Shown: positions 13,419 to 20,437 of the stretch, one piece after another | Numbering within the stretch: the first letter of the stretch is position 1 | How the letters are laid out: each line of letters opens with the position of its first letter | Virus record (IMG/VR): IMGVR_UViG_3300042452_000294 | Coordinates: 1 to 21,043 of that record | Source: a virus | Direction: 5' to 3' (one strand) | DNA: 21,043 nt | The notes under the pieces: model-generated | Told to the model about the DNA's origin: nothing | Databases searched by the model: none | Seen by the model: only the letters and a program-made list of their open reading frames with translations | Translations under genes and position numbers: made by a program

Positions 13419-14309
13419 ATGGTTCAGATTCGCAAAGCCCGCCGCAGTGCTACGAAGCTGCGGCTCCTGCTCACCGGCCCCAGCGGCAGCGGGAAGACGT
13501 GGGGTGCCCTGCAGATTGCCAAGGGCATCGGCGGCAAGTGCGTGGTGATCGACACGGAGGAAGGCTCGTCCGACCTCTACGACCACCTGCACGACTTCGA
13601 CGTGATTGACCTGCGACCGCCGTTCTCGCCGGAGCGGTACATCGAGGCCATCACGGCGGCCGAGGAGGCTGGCTACGAAGTCATCATCGTGGACAGCGTC
13701 ACCCACTGCTGGAGCGGGTCGGGTGGGTGCCTGGAGATCCTCGAGGACGTTGCGAAGGCGCAGTTCCGTGGCAATACGTGGTCCGCGTTCAGCGTGATCA
13801 CGCCTCGGTGGCGGGCCTTCGTGGACAAGCTTTTGCGGTCTCCGGCCCACATCATCTGCTCAGGCCGGTCGAAGACCGAGACGGCCCAGGTGGACGACCA
13901 CGGCAAGAAGAAGGTGGCCAAGCTCGGAATGAAGCTGGAGGCCCGCGACGGGCTGGAGTTTGAGTTCACCTGCGTGCTCGACGTGATCCACGACGGGCAC
14001 TACGCCACGGTCAGCAAGGACCGCACGGGTCTCTTCGCTGGCGATCCCAAGCCCATCACGGTCGAGACGGGCCGGCGGCTGGCTGAGTGGCTGGCCGGCG
14101 GGCACGCGATCGCGACGGACGACATCGACGTGGTCGAGAAGGCCCGCGAGGCCATTCACGACGCCGCGAGTGTTGACCGGCTGGACAAGGTGATGAAGGT
14201 CGTGGCCCAGCGGGTCACGGAAAAGCGCATCACGGAGAAGACCGCTGCCTCGTTGTGTGACGAGGCGGCTGCGAAGCGGACGGAACTCACCACGGCCGTG
14301 ACGGCCTGA
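13419..14309 (+). CDS. AAA_24 / Sak4-like RecA-fold ATPase
   Basis: A 296-residue protein. Walker A is GPSGSGKT at 20-27, Walker B is VIIVDS with D92, and the intermediate DTEEGSSDLYDHL fits the RecA-fold phage ATPases of PF13479 (AAA_24), which include Sak4 single-strand annealing recombinases. The C-terminal 70 residues are a helical tail (ASVDRLDKVMKVVAQRV) shared with relatives. It would promote homologous annealing of phage DNA. It is followed immediately by an SSB-like gene and two nucleases, the expected partners. ACGAAAGGA precedes the ATG by 8 bases. Confidence 0.82.
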   Translation: MVQIRKARRSATKLRLLLTGPSGSGKTWGALQIAKGIGGKCVVIDTEEGSSDLYDHLHDFDVIDLRPPFSPERYIEAITAAEEAGYEVIIVDSVTHCWSGSGGCLEILEDVAKAQFRGNTWSAFSVITPRWRAFVDKLLRSPAHIICSGRSKTETAQVDDHGKKKVAKLGMKLEARDGLEFEFTCVLDVIHDGHYATVSKDRTGLFAGDPKPITVETGRRLAEWLAGGHAIATDDIDVVEKAREAIHDAASVDRLDKVMKVVAQRVTEKRITEKTAASLCDEAAAKRTELTTAVTA

Positions 14310-14326
14310 ACAGAAAGGACTGAACC

Positions 14327-14815
14327 ATGGACTTCACGATTGCACAGAACGACCAGACCACGGCGGGTGTCATCGACCGCGAGATCGTGCCTGCTGGCAC
14401 GCATCTCATGGAGATCAAGGCCGCTGAGGAGAAGACCAACCAGTACAAGGTCTGCGACGAGAACCCGCACGGGCACGTCCTGGCACTGCGGCTGGCGACG
14501 AACGGCGGCAACTACCGCTTCGTGTTCGACGACATCCCGCAGCACCTCGGGTGGCGTGCCCAGCAGCTCGCCGCCGCGTGTGGGTTCGACGTGGCGAGCG
14601 GCACCCTGTCGCTCAATCCTGATGACCTCGTGGGTCGCGTGCTGAACGTCGAGATCAGCCACTACACGAGCAAGGCCGGCAAGGTGTCGGCGGTCGTGAA
14701 GAAGTACCTGCCGGCGTCGCCTGCTGCAGCCAACAAGCCGAAGGCTGCGACGGCCGTGAAGCGGTCGCCAGCGGCGAAGGTGACGGCTGCGTCCGATGAC
14801 TCCATCCCTTTCTGA
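14327..14815 (+). CDS. DUF669-type single-stranded DNA-binding protein
   Basis: A 162-residue protein. The beginning and middle (IDREIVPAGTHLMEIKAAEE, NYRFVFDDIP, LVGRVLNVEISHYTSKAGKVSAVVKKYLP) match the pattern of DUF669-family phage SSB-like proteins. The C-terminus is a Lys/Ala-rich linker of about 30 residues ending in an acidic tip, DDSIPF, the typical SSB tail that recruits other replication proteins. It is adjacent to the Sak4-like ATPase, a frequent pairing in phages. GAAAGGACTGAACC precedes the ATG. Confidence 0.78.
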   Translation: MDFTIAQNDQTTAGVIDREIVPAGTHLMEIKAAEEKTNQYKVCDENPHGHVLALRLATNGGNYRFVFDDIPQHLGWRAQQLAAACGFDVASGTLSLNPDDLVGRVLNVEISHYTSKAGKVSAVVKKYLPASPAAANKPKAATAVKRSPAAKVTAASDDSIPF

Positions 14816-14823
14816 GGTGCCAC

Positions 14824-15168
14824 ATGGGAAAGGACTTCCCGCGTGACTTTGAGACCGTCGAGGAGTACAGGGCCCGCGTGGCACGCGAGAGCGTGTTCGA
14901 CGAGCCCGTGGTCTGCGACACGGACATCGGCAAGGTGCTCGAGCAGTTCACGCCTGAGCAGCCGGTGAGCGACACGGTGGTCAACGGCCAAAGGATCCGC
15001 GTGTACGCCAACGGCACGCGGATCACGTCGGGCCTGGGCGAGCCGTTCGCGCCGGAAGGCAACGACGGTGTCCGGCCTGGAAGCGTCGCGGCGCGGGCTG
15101 CGTTCAAGGCTGGGCTGGAAGGCGAGTACATCGACCGCATGAGGGCCCGCTACGGCGGGGAGTGGTGA
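14824..15168 (+). CDS. Early operon protein of unknown function
   Basis: A 114-residue protein, acidic at the start (FETVEEYRARVARESVFDEP) and basic at the end (EYIDRMRARYGGEW). GAGGTGCCAC lies upstream of ATG 14824, eight bases after the SSB gene. It is consistent with a small accessory factor for recombination or replication, but I recognise no family. The 157 bases after it (15169-15325) hold no convincing gene; there are two ACGCCGGC words and GC-rich inverted pieces, without a clear terminator. Confidence 0.55.
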   Translation: MGKDFPRDFETVEEYRARVARESVFDEPVVCDTDIGKVLEQFTPEQPVSDTVVNGQRIRVYANGTRITSGLGEPFAPEGNDGVRPGSVAARAAFKAGLEGEYIDRMRARYGGEW

Positions 15169-15325
15169 CACAACGGCACGCGGTTGCCTGAGCGGCTTGA
15201 AGCTGCATCCGCCCGTAACGCCGGCCCAGTGCGGATGAACGCCGGCAGTCGCAGTGATCCTCCTCCCGATCGTGATGCGACCGCCGGCCCGGCGTCACAG
15301 GGCCAATACACATGGGAAGGAATCC

Positions 15326-15847
15326 ATGAGCGGTTACTACGAACGCACTCCTGCTGTGAACACGGACGGCTCGCCGACATTCGCAACAGCCTCGGACCTT
15401 TCTGCACAGAAGGCAGTCGCTCGGATGCTAGAGGACGCTTGGGGGCCAAACGTCAGCATTTCTGCGTTCCCAAGGCTGCACGTGATCGACTTCTATGCCG
15501 AGCGTGACGGCCGAGTTTCCGCGCTCTTGGAATTGAAGTGCCGCTCTCACGAGTCGAGTGCCTATCCGACTGTGTTCCTAAACATGAGGAAGTGGATAGC
15601 ACTGCTGTGGCACGCCGGAATGCTTGGAATTGCGCCCCTGTTTGTCGTGAGGTTCACCGACTGCGTCATGTGGTGCGACGTTCGCGAGATCGACGCCCGA
15701 CAGCACATTATTGGCGGGACCAAAACCATTGTGAAGTCTTCATCCGACATTGAGCCCGTCATCGAGGTTCCCGTTGCGCAGATGAAGACCGTTTTTCTTC
15801 CGTCGTGCCAAACCACTACCGAAAACGAGGCCACGGATGGCCGCTGA
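15326..15847 (+). CDS. PD-(D/E)XK-type endonuclease-like protein
   Basis: A 173-residue protein. An IDFYAERDGRVSALLELKCR segment gives D55 and E69-x-K71, the order and strand layout of a PD-(D/E)XK nuclease core, preceded by a helix with QKAVARMLEDAW and followed by a helix (MRKWIALLWHAG) as in Holliday-junction-resolvase-like phage enzymes. GGAAGGAATCC precedes ATG 15326, supporting this start over ATG 15254. It would process recombination intermediates or cut foreign DNA. It overlaps the HNH gene by 11 bases. Confidence 0.68.
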   Translation: MSGYYERTPAVNTDGSPTFATASDLSAQKAVARMLEDAWGPNVSISAFPRLHVIDFYAERDGRVSALLELKCRSHESSAYPTVFLNMRKWIALLWHAGMLGIAPLFVVRFTDCVMWCDVREIDARQHIIGGTKTIVKSSSDIEPVIEVPVAQMKTVFLPSCQTTTENEATDGR

Positions 15848-16355
15848 TTGCCAGCATAAAAGCCGCCTTGTTCGCAAACAAAACAGCGCCGGCGTCTGGA
15901 TGTTCACCTACCAGTGCCAGGCCTGCGGCGAGATTGACCGAGCAATGACGCCCAGCGGCGGAGTGTGGGTGCCACGGTCTGCCGTCACGCTCGACATCGA
16001 AGATATTCCCGTTTTTGACGACGCGCTGCGGAACCATGTCATGCAGCGGGCTGCAGCAACTGTGCACGCAGCGCGTGAGGTTGAGCGTGAAGAGTGGTGG
16101 GATCGGTACGACGAGTACCTATCGACGTACGAGTGGCATCAGAAACGCGAGCGTGTGCTGCGTCGCGATAAGTACCTCTGCCAAGGATGCCTTGAGCACG
16201 AGGCCATCCACGTGCATCACCTGACCTATGCGCGGTTGTTCAACGAACTGCTGTGCGATCTCGTCTCGCTGTGTGGTCCGTGCCACCAACTGTGTCACCC
16301 GTACAAGGACATTTCAGGAAGGAGCTGGCATGGATTCGCTCGACCAGTGCATTGA
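15837..16355 (+). CDS. HNH endonuclease with N-terminal zinc ribbon-like part
   Basis: A 172-residue protein. The C-terminal half has the HNH-type treble clef: C115-x-x-C118, HVHH at 125-128, N136, C146-x-x-C149 and H150. The N-terminal part has C5, H7, C27 and C30, suggesting an extra zinc site. Linked by a helical middle rich in Glu/Arg/Trp. It could be a nicking nuclease for replication or packaging, or a homing-type nuclease; its location within a compact operon favours a phage-function role. Its end overlaps the primase-helicase start by 26 bases. Confidence 0.78.
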   Translation: MAADCQHKSRLVRKQNSAGVWMFTYQCQACGEIDRAMTPSGGVWVPRSAVTLDIEDIPVFDDALRNHVMQRAAATVHAAREVEREEWWDRYDEYLSTYEWHQKRERVLRRDKYLCQGCLEHEAIHVHHLTYARLFNELLCDLVSLCGPCHQLCHPYKDISGRSWHGFARPVH

Positions 16356-18111
16356 TTTCCTCGGCGCGATCTTTGAGCCCGAGGACATCATCGAGTTCCG
16401 ACCGCTCCCACCGCAGAACGCGGGCCGGAAGTGGGCACCGCTCTCGGAACTGCCAGACATCGTCGATTGGCTGCAAGGGCTGAACGCTGACGAGCAGCTG
16501 CGGGTGCATGCCTATTTCGGAGCCAATCCACGCAACGCCAAGGGCGTTAGCCAGGCCGAAGGCGTGAAGCTGGCTCGGTGCCTGTTTGCCGACTTCGACG
16601 GTGGCGTGATTGTCGAGGACGCCTGGGCCCGCATCAAGGCGGCCGGATTCCCGATGCCGACGGCGACAATCGAGAGCGGTGGCGGCGTCCATACGTGGTG
16701 GCGGCTCGACACGCCGATGCTGGATGCGGCTGCATGGCACGACCGAATGAAGGGCATCGCGTCGGCTGTCGGCTCCGATCAGTCGATCTGCGATTGGCCG
16801 CGAATCATGAGGTTGCCCGGCTTCGTGAATTGGAAGCACGAGCAGAGGCCCCTCGCGCGGCTTGCGGACTGTGACCCGACGCGGGTGTACGGCTTGTCCG
16901 CGTTCAAGAGCGGGGCGGCTCAGTCGATCGTGGTCGCGCCCAAGTCGATGAGCGACCTGACTCGGCGGTTCCTCGAGGAGGGCTTCACGCTCGCGGCTGG
17001 CCGGCGGCAGACGATGTTCACGGTCGCCTGCGACATGGCGGCCCGAGGGTGGGGTGTTGCCGAGGCCACGGCCACGATCATGGCCCGCATGCGGACGGTG
17101 GGCCTGCGGACGGACGACCTTGAGGACTGCCCGCGTCAGATAGCCAACGCCTGGAAGCGGCCACGGCTTCCGGTCATCGGCTCGGCTGACGAGGCCCAGC
17201 CGGTGGTGGACGCCATCGACGAGACGCCGACGCCCACGTTGCTGGACGCCATCGAGGCGTGGCGGCAGCAGGAGGACACGCCGGCCCTGCCGACTGGCAT
17301 CCCGTCGCTCGATCGCCTATTCGACGGCGGATTGCCACTCGGGCAGATGACGGCGCTGGCGGCGGCCCCCGGCGTGGGTAAGTCGGCGCTGGCGTTGCAC
17401 CTCGCCATCCAGTGCCTGGTGGAAAACACCGAGCTCGTGGCGACGTGGTGCCTGGGTGAGATGACCAAGGCGTCGCTGGCCGCTCGGGCCATCACCAACT
17501 TTGACGGCCGGCAGCGCGGGCTGACGCTGCAGGACGTGATCCACAAGAAGCCGCCCGCCGACGAGATCGCCACCGGCATGGGCGAGCGGATCGGGCGACG
17601 CCTCAAGATCATCGAAGCCCCGCTTGTCATCGACCGCATCGAGCGGGCCGTGGCCAAGGACAAGCCGCAGCTGCTGATCGTGGACTACGTCCAGCTCGTG
17701 CAATCGAGCCGGCATTTTCAGGATGCCACGGGTGAGATCGTGGACTGCCTGCGGAAACTGCGGCAGATCACCACGGCCCACAACATGGCGACGCTCATCG
17801 TCACGAACATCGCCAAGGGCTGCGACCACAACACCGAGATTGGCAACATCGGGAAGGGGTCGAACCAGATCGACTTCGACGTGGACAACTTCCTGTTCGG
17901 TCACCGGTCTGGCGAGACCTGCGACGACGGCGGCATCAAGATCGAATGGAAGTGCAAGAAGCTTCGCCAGGGCCAGATGGCCGACGTGGAACTGTGGTTC
18001 TTCGGGAAGTACCAGCAGTTTGAGGACGGCTCGGCCCCGGTGTTCGGTGAGATCGAGGAGTTCAAGCGGTTCGCTCCACCGGCCGGCGGCACCGATTGGA
18101 GCGTCATCTGA
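16330..18111 (+). CDS. Primase-helicase fusion: AEP primase plus DnaB-like helicase
   Basis: A 593-residue protein with two enzymatic parts. The N-terminal half shows archaeo-eukaryotic primase motifs: D88-x-D90 (FADFDG), SGGGVH at 116-121, and D155 to K169 with RLPGFVNWK, as in RepB-like primases. The C-terminal half is a RecA-fold DnaB-type helicase: AAPGVGKS at 345-352, catalytic E377 in CLGEMTK, Walker B LLIVDY at 448-453. It would unwind the fork and make primers. AGGAAGGAG before ATG 16330 fixes the start; the upstream ATG 16228 lies in HNH-coding sequence. It is followed with one base overlap by the initiator gene. Confidence 0.87.
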   Translation: MDSLDQCIDFLGAIFEPEDIIEFRPLPPQNAGRKWAPLSELPDIVDWLQGLNADEQLRVHAYFGANPRNAKGVSQAEGVKLARCLFADFDGGVIVEDAWARIKAAGFPMPTATIESGGGVHTWWRLDTPMLDAAAWHDRMKGIASAVGSDQSICDWPRIMRLPGFVNWKHEQRPLARLADCDPTRVYGLSAFKSGAAQSIVVAPKSMSDLTRRFLEEGFTLAAGRRQTMFTVACDMAARGWGVAEATATIMARMRTVGLRTDDLEDCPRQIANAWKRPRLPVIGSADEAQPVVDAIDETPTPTLLDAIEAWRQQEDTPALPTGIPSLDRLFDGGLPLGQMTALAAAPGVGKSALALHLAIQCLVENTELVATWCLGEMTKASLAARAITNFDGRQRGLTLQDVIHKKPPADEIATGMGERIGRRLKIIEAPLVIDRIERAVAKDKPQLLIVDYVQLVQSSRHFQDATGEIVDCLRKLRQITTAHNMATLIVTNIAKGCDHNTEIGNIGKGSNQIDFDVDNFLFGHRSGETCDDGGIKIEWKCKKLRQGQMADVELWFFGKYQQFEDGSAPVFGEIEEFKRFAPPAGGTDWSVI

Positions 18112-18704
18112 TGGCCGGGCACCACCACGACAAGAAGCCATCGCGCAAGGGCGAACTACGTCGCCGCTGGCGGGCGTTCCTCGAGGACGGCTCCATAGCC
18201 AGCCTCCGCAGCGAAGGCCGTCTGGTGGCCCTGTACGTGCTGCAGGTGGCCGATTGGTCCACGTGCGAGGTCCGGTTCACCTACCGCCGGGCAGCCCGGT
18301 GCATTTGTGTACACGTCACGAGCGTCCGGAGGGGCGTTTCGCAGTTGGTCGAGGCTGGGATTCTGGAGGTTTTGGAGAAGTCAGCCGGGCCCGGAAAGAC
18401 AAAGTACCGGATCTGCGAGCGCGCACAGTGTGTGTCCACCCCGGACACGAGCCGTGCGCGCTTGTGTACACGAGCCGTGCCCACCCCGGACACGAGTGGT
18501 GCGCGCTCCGGACACGAGCCGTGCGCGCAGCGGACACCAGTTGTGCGCGCAGCGCGCACAGGCCGTGTACACGGTTCAGTCTTTCTCAGTGGTTCTCCAG
18601 TGAGAACCAGTGAGAAATCCAGTGAGGCCACGGCCATGGCCGGTGCAGGACCGGCCAGGCCGTGCCCCACGCCGCAGGATTCGGATTCAGCCGCCGTCGG
18701 TTGA
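18111..18704 (+). CDS. Winged-helix replication initiator-like protein carrying the origin
   Basis: A 197-residue protein. Residues about 20-102 are a winged-helix-like domain: LRSEGRLVALYVLQVADW, then CVHVTSVRRGVSQLVEAGILEVL and a wing GPGKTKYRI, similar to phage O-type initiators. Residues 105-160 are odd, Cys/Arg/Thr/Pro-rich, and coded by seven 22-bp iterons, so their composition is dictated by DNA. It would bind the iterons and load the helicase encoded just upstream (start overlaps its stop, TGATG). The parallel is lambda O with its origin inside the gene. The C-terminus is low-complexity. Confidence 0.68.
   Translation: MAGHHHDKKPSRKGELRRRWRAFLEDGSIASLRSEGRLVALYVLQVADWSTCEVRFTYRRAARCICVHVTSVRRGVSQLVEAGILEVLEKSAGPGKTKYRICERAQCVSTPDTSRARLCTRAVPTPDTSGARSGHEPCAQRTPVVRAARTGRVHGSVFLSGSPVRTSEKSSEATAMAGAGPARPCPTPQDSDSAAVG
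18423..18568 (+). repeat. Seven iteron-like repeats, 22-bp period
   Basis: Cores begin at 18423, 18445, 18468, 18490, 18512, 18534 and 18556: a step of 22 each time except one of 23. The consensus core is ACACGAGCCGTGC, a dyad (CACG-AGC-CGTG). Copies 2, 3 and 5 are identical over 13 bases; copies 4 and 6 vary in the middle; copies 1 and 7 fit as well or better when read inverted. The step of 22 shifts the reading frame each time, so selection is on DNA. Confidence 0.85.
18582..18617 (+). repeat. 36-bp palindrome following the iterons
   Basis: TTTCTCAGTGGTTCTC (18582-18597) and GAGAACCAGTGAGAAA (18602-18617) are inverted repeats matching in 15 of 16 pairs, around a 4-base centre CAGT. It is much less GC-rich than its surroundings and lies 14 bases after the last iteron core. 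Confidence 0.8.
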
Positions 18705-18710
18705 CGGCGG
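18691..18710 (+). promoter_or_regulatory. Perfect hairpin over the initiator stop codon
   Basis: CCGCCGTC and GACGGCGG form an 8-bp stem with a GGTT loop; the TGA stop (18702-18704) is within it. No T-run follows, so a mRNA stabilising or attenuating role is more likely than termination. Confidence 0.4.
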
Positions 18711-18738
18711 GAGTACCACAGGAGCGAGAGGTGTACCC

Positions 18739-18963
18739 ATGAGCACGGAAGCGGAGCCGGACAAGCTGACGGAGCGGCAGCAGGAGGTCTACGAGTTCAT
18801 CTGCAAGAACGCCGGCTTCTACGGGCCGACGGTCAGAGAGATTGCCGCCGCGCTCCAGATCGCCTCGCCAAACGGCGTGGTGTGCCACCTGAAGGCTTTG
18901 GAGCGGAAGGGGCGTATCCGGAGAACCCCCGGCATCAGTCGTGGCATAGAGGTGCTCACATGA
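18739..18963 (+). CDS. Orphan LexA-type DNA-binding domain protein
   Basis: A 74-residue protein matching the N-terminal winged-helix of LexA (PF01726): LTERQQEVYEFICKNAGFYGPTVREIAAALQI, then NGVVCHLKALERKGRIRR and GISRGIEVL. The LexA peptidase half (Ser-Lys dyad and cleavage site) is absent, so RecA could not inactivate it by self-cleavage. GAGAGG is 7 bases before ATG 18739; the upstream ATG 18610 would code an unlike basic stretch. It could repress host or phage SOS-type promoters, or be the phage repressor. Start of the next gene overlaps its stop (ATGA). Confidence 0.75.
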   Translation: MSTEAEPDKLTERQQEVYEFICKNAGFYGPTVREIAAALQIASPNGVVCHLKALERKGRIRRTPGISRGIEVLT

Positions 18964-19205
18964 GCCCAGAGAGCCCATGCCCGGCCCCGGCTCCAGGCAT
19001 CCTTGCCGACATGTGTGCCGTCGCCGCGTGGGACGATCACGTCGATGACCACGCCCGCAAGCTGCTCGAGTGGTCCGCCGACACGATCCGCGCGTTGATG
19101 GTGGCGAACGGCCGCTATGCGAATCGGGCCGAGCACTACGAAGCCGAGGCGGCGACGTACGCGGCCCTGCTCTACGGCCCGAATCAGAAGGGCGGTGCGG
19201 CGTGA
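18960..19205 (+). CDS. Small helical protein, unknown function
   Basis: An 81-residue protein, coupled to the LexA-type gene by a 4-base overlap (ATGA). It is mostly helical: WDDHVDDHARKLLEWSADTIRALMVANGRYANRAEHYEAEAATY broken into two amphipathic helices. No motif is recognised. It might partner its neighbour as a dimerising or inhibitory factor, given the coupling; this is inference. Confidence 0.5.
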   Translation: MSPESPCPAPAPGILADMCAVAAWDDHVDDHARKLLEWSADTIRALMVANGRYANRAEHYEAEAATYAALLYGPNQKGGAA

Positions 19206-19381
19206 CGCTCCGCGACTTCGTCTGTATCGCAATCGGTGAATTGCTCCTGGCGATGACGTTCATCCTGGGAGTTTTGGTTGGTGTCTCCATGAAGCGAAAG
19301 GAATCGCATGACAACGGCAACGAAGGAACGATCGAAGGCTCGCAAGGCTGGGCCGAGTGGCGCGACGCTGAGCGCCGGTGA
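19202..19381 (+). CDS. Single-span small membrane protein
   Basis: A 59-residue protein from GTG 19202, overlapping the previous stop (GTGA). A hydrophobic segment (CIAIGELLLAMTFILGVLVGV) at about residues 8-28 is followed by MKRKES, so the positive side suggests a C-in topology, and a polar tail. The last 74 bases overlap the DnaN gene in another frame. The tail coding region is thus shared; the tail may be only tolerated. Role unknown; exclusion or small regulatory membrane proteins look like this. Confidence 0.45.
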   Translation: MTLRDFVCIAIGELLLAMTFILGVLVGVSMKRKESHDNGNEGTIEGSQGWAEWRDAERR

Positions 19382-20435
19382 ACTGCGGAAGGCTCTCGGT
19401 GCGGTGGCCCCGGCGGTGCCGACGCGCGGGCCGAAGCCCGTACTGACGAACGTGCTGCTCTCGGGCGGCACGCTCACCGGCACGGATCTGGAATTGCGGA
19501 TCGCCGTCCCGATTGGTTACACCGGAACGGAACTGCTCCTCCCGCACGCCCGGCTCTCGCAGATCGTGGCGAGCCTGTCGCCGGACGCTGAAGTGTCGCT
19601 GCGTGTGGACGGCACGTCGTGCGTGGTGCAGGCCGGGCACGGGACGTGGCGTCTTCCCGTCGAGGATGCCAACGAGTTCCCCGGTGCGGCCGAGGTGGAC
19701 GCGAAGCCCATCGCCCGGCTGCCGGCGGATCAGTTCACGTCGCTCATGGGCAGCGTGCGGTTCGCCACGGACAACGAGTCCAGCCGATACGCCTTGGGCG
19801 GCGTGCTCGTGCAGTTCACTGGCGGCATGCTGTCGCTCGTGGGCACGGACGGCCGGCGGATGTGCGTTGCCGAGTGCGAGATCGACCAGGCCACGGACGA
19901 TACGTCGGTGATCGTGCCGCGCCGGGCGGTAGACGTGCTGTGCCGGCTGGCCCACGGTGCCGATGCCGTGCAGCTGGAGTCCACGGGCCGCGAGTTGGTG
20001 GCCGATGTGGACGGCGTGTCGGTGCGGGCGGCCCTCGTGGAAGGCAAGTTCCCCCGGTGGACCGACGTTGAGCCGAAGCGGACGGTGAAGGCATCGCTGG
20101 TGGTTGTGGGCGAGCTGCTGGCCGCGTGCCGCCAGGCCGCGATCTGCACGAGCGAGCAGAGCAAGGGCGTCACGTTTGCCGTGACGGCAGAGGGGCTGCA
20201 CCTCACGAGCCGGTCGGCCGAGTACGGCGAGGCGTCCTGCACCTGCGACCTCGTCGAGCCGGGCCAGGCGTGCGTGGTGTCGCTCGACCCGCGCTTCGTG
20301 ACGGAGTGGCTTGGGTGCGGCTCGTTTGACCAGGCCGAGACGGTAGAGCTCGAGGCGGCAGACGCCCAGTCAGCCGTGGTGCTGCGGGCTCAGGATTGCC
20401 GCTGCGTGGTCATGCCTCTCGCGGTGGAGGGCTGA
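19308..20435 (+). CDS. dnaN: DNA polymerase III beta subunit-like sliding clamp
   Basis: A 375-residue protein, close to the usual DnaN length. Features are an initial domain with GELRKALGAVAPAVPTRGPKPVLTNVLL, a second domain with FATDNESSRYALGGVLVQF and LVGTDGRRMCVAECEI (the classical YxLnGv and atDgrRla patterns), and a C-terminal VVMPLAVEG like the usual M-P-x-R/L end. It would form a ring and tether polymerase. No polymerase is in the window, so it probably serves host Pol III or a polymerase to the right. AAAGGAATCGC precedes ATG 19308. Confidence 0.88.
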   Translation: MTTATKERSKARKAGPSGATLSAGELRKALGAVAPAVPTRGPKPVLTNVLLSGGTLTGTDLELRIAVPIGYTGTELLLPHARLSQIVASLSPDAEVSLRVDGTSCVVQAGHGTWRLPVEDANEFPGAAEVDAKPIARLPADQFTSLMGSVRFATDNESSRYALGGVLVQFTGGMLSLVGTDGRRMCVAECEIDQATDDTSVIVPRRAVDVLCRLAHGADAVQLESTGRELVADVDGVSVRAALVEGKFPRWTDVEPKRTVKASLVVVGELLAACRQAAICTSEQSKGVTFAVTAEGLHLTSRSAEYGEASCTCDLVEPGQACVVSLDPRFVTEWLGCGSFDQAETVELEAADAQSAVVLRAQDCRCVVMPLAVEG

Positions 20436-20437
20436 CC

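Larger units (their letters stand above)
18423..18617. other. Proposed phage replication origin
   Basis: The iteron array and adjacent palindrome together, inside the initiator-like gene and directly downstream of the primase-helicase, fit a lambda-type theta origin: initiator binds iterons, neighbouring lower-GC DNA melts, helicase is loaded. The layout is seen directly; the function is inferred. Confidence 0.7.

Noticed and set aside
15184-15507. Open frame over the gap before the nuclease gene
   Set aside because: Composition is low-complexity (Pro/Arg/Asp), it has no good RBS, and it overlaps the nuclease gene by 180 bases in another frame.
16228-16329. Upstream start at ATG 16228 for the primase-helicase
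   Set aside because: It lies in HNH-coding sequence and adds a Cys-rich stretch unlike any primase; ATG 16330 has AGGAAGGAG before it.
17317-18141. Minus-strand open frame of 274 codons opposite the helicase
   Set aside because: Shadow of the helicase; no motif and no RBS context.
18423-18568. CRISPR array or repeated protein motif
   Set aside because: The repeats have short (about 9-base), not unique 30-base, spacers, and the frame changes with each copy, so it is neither a CRISPR array nor a protein repeat.
19260-20201. Minus-strand open frame of 313 codons opposite dnaN
   Set aside because: Shadow of the clamp gene in GC-rich DNA, with biased composition and no motif.
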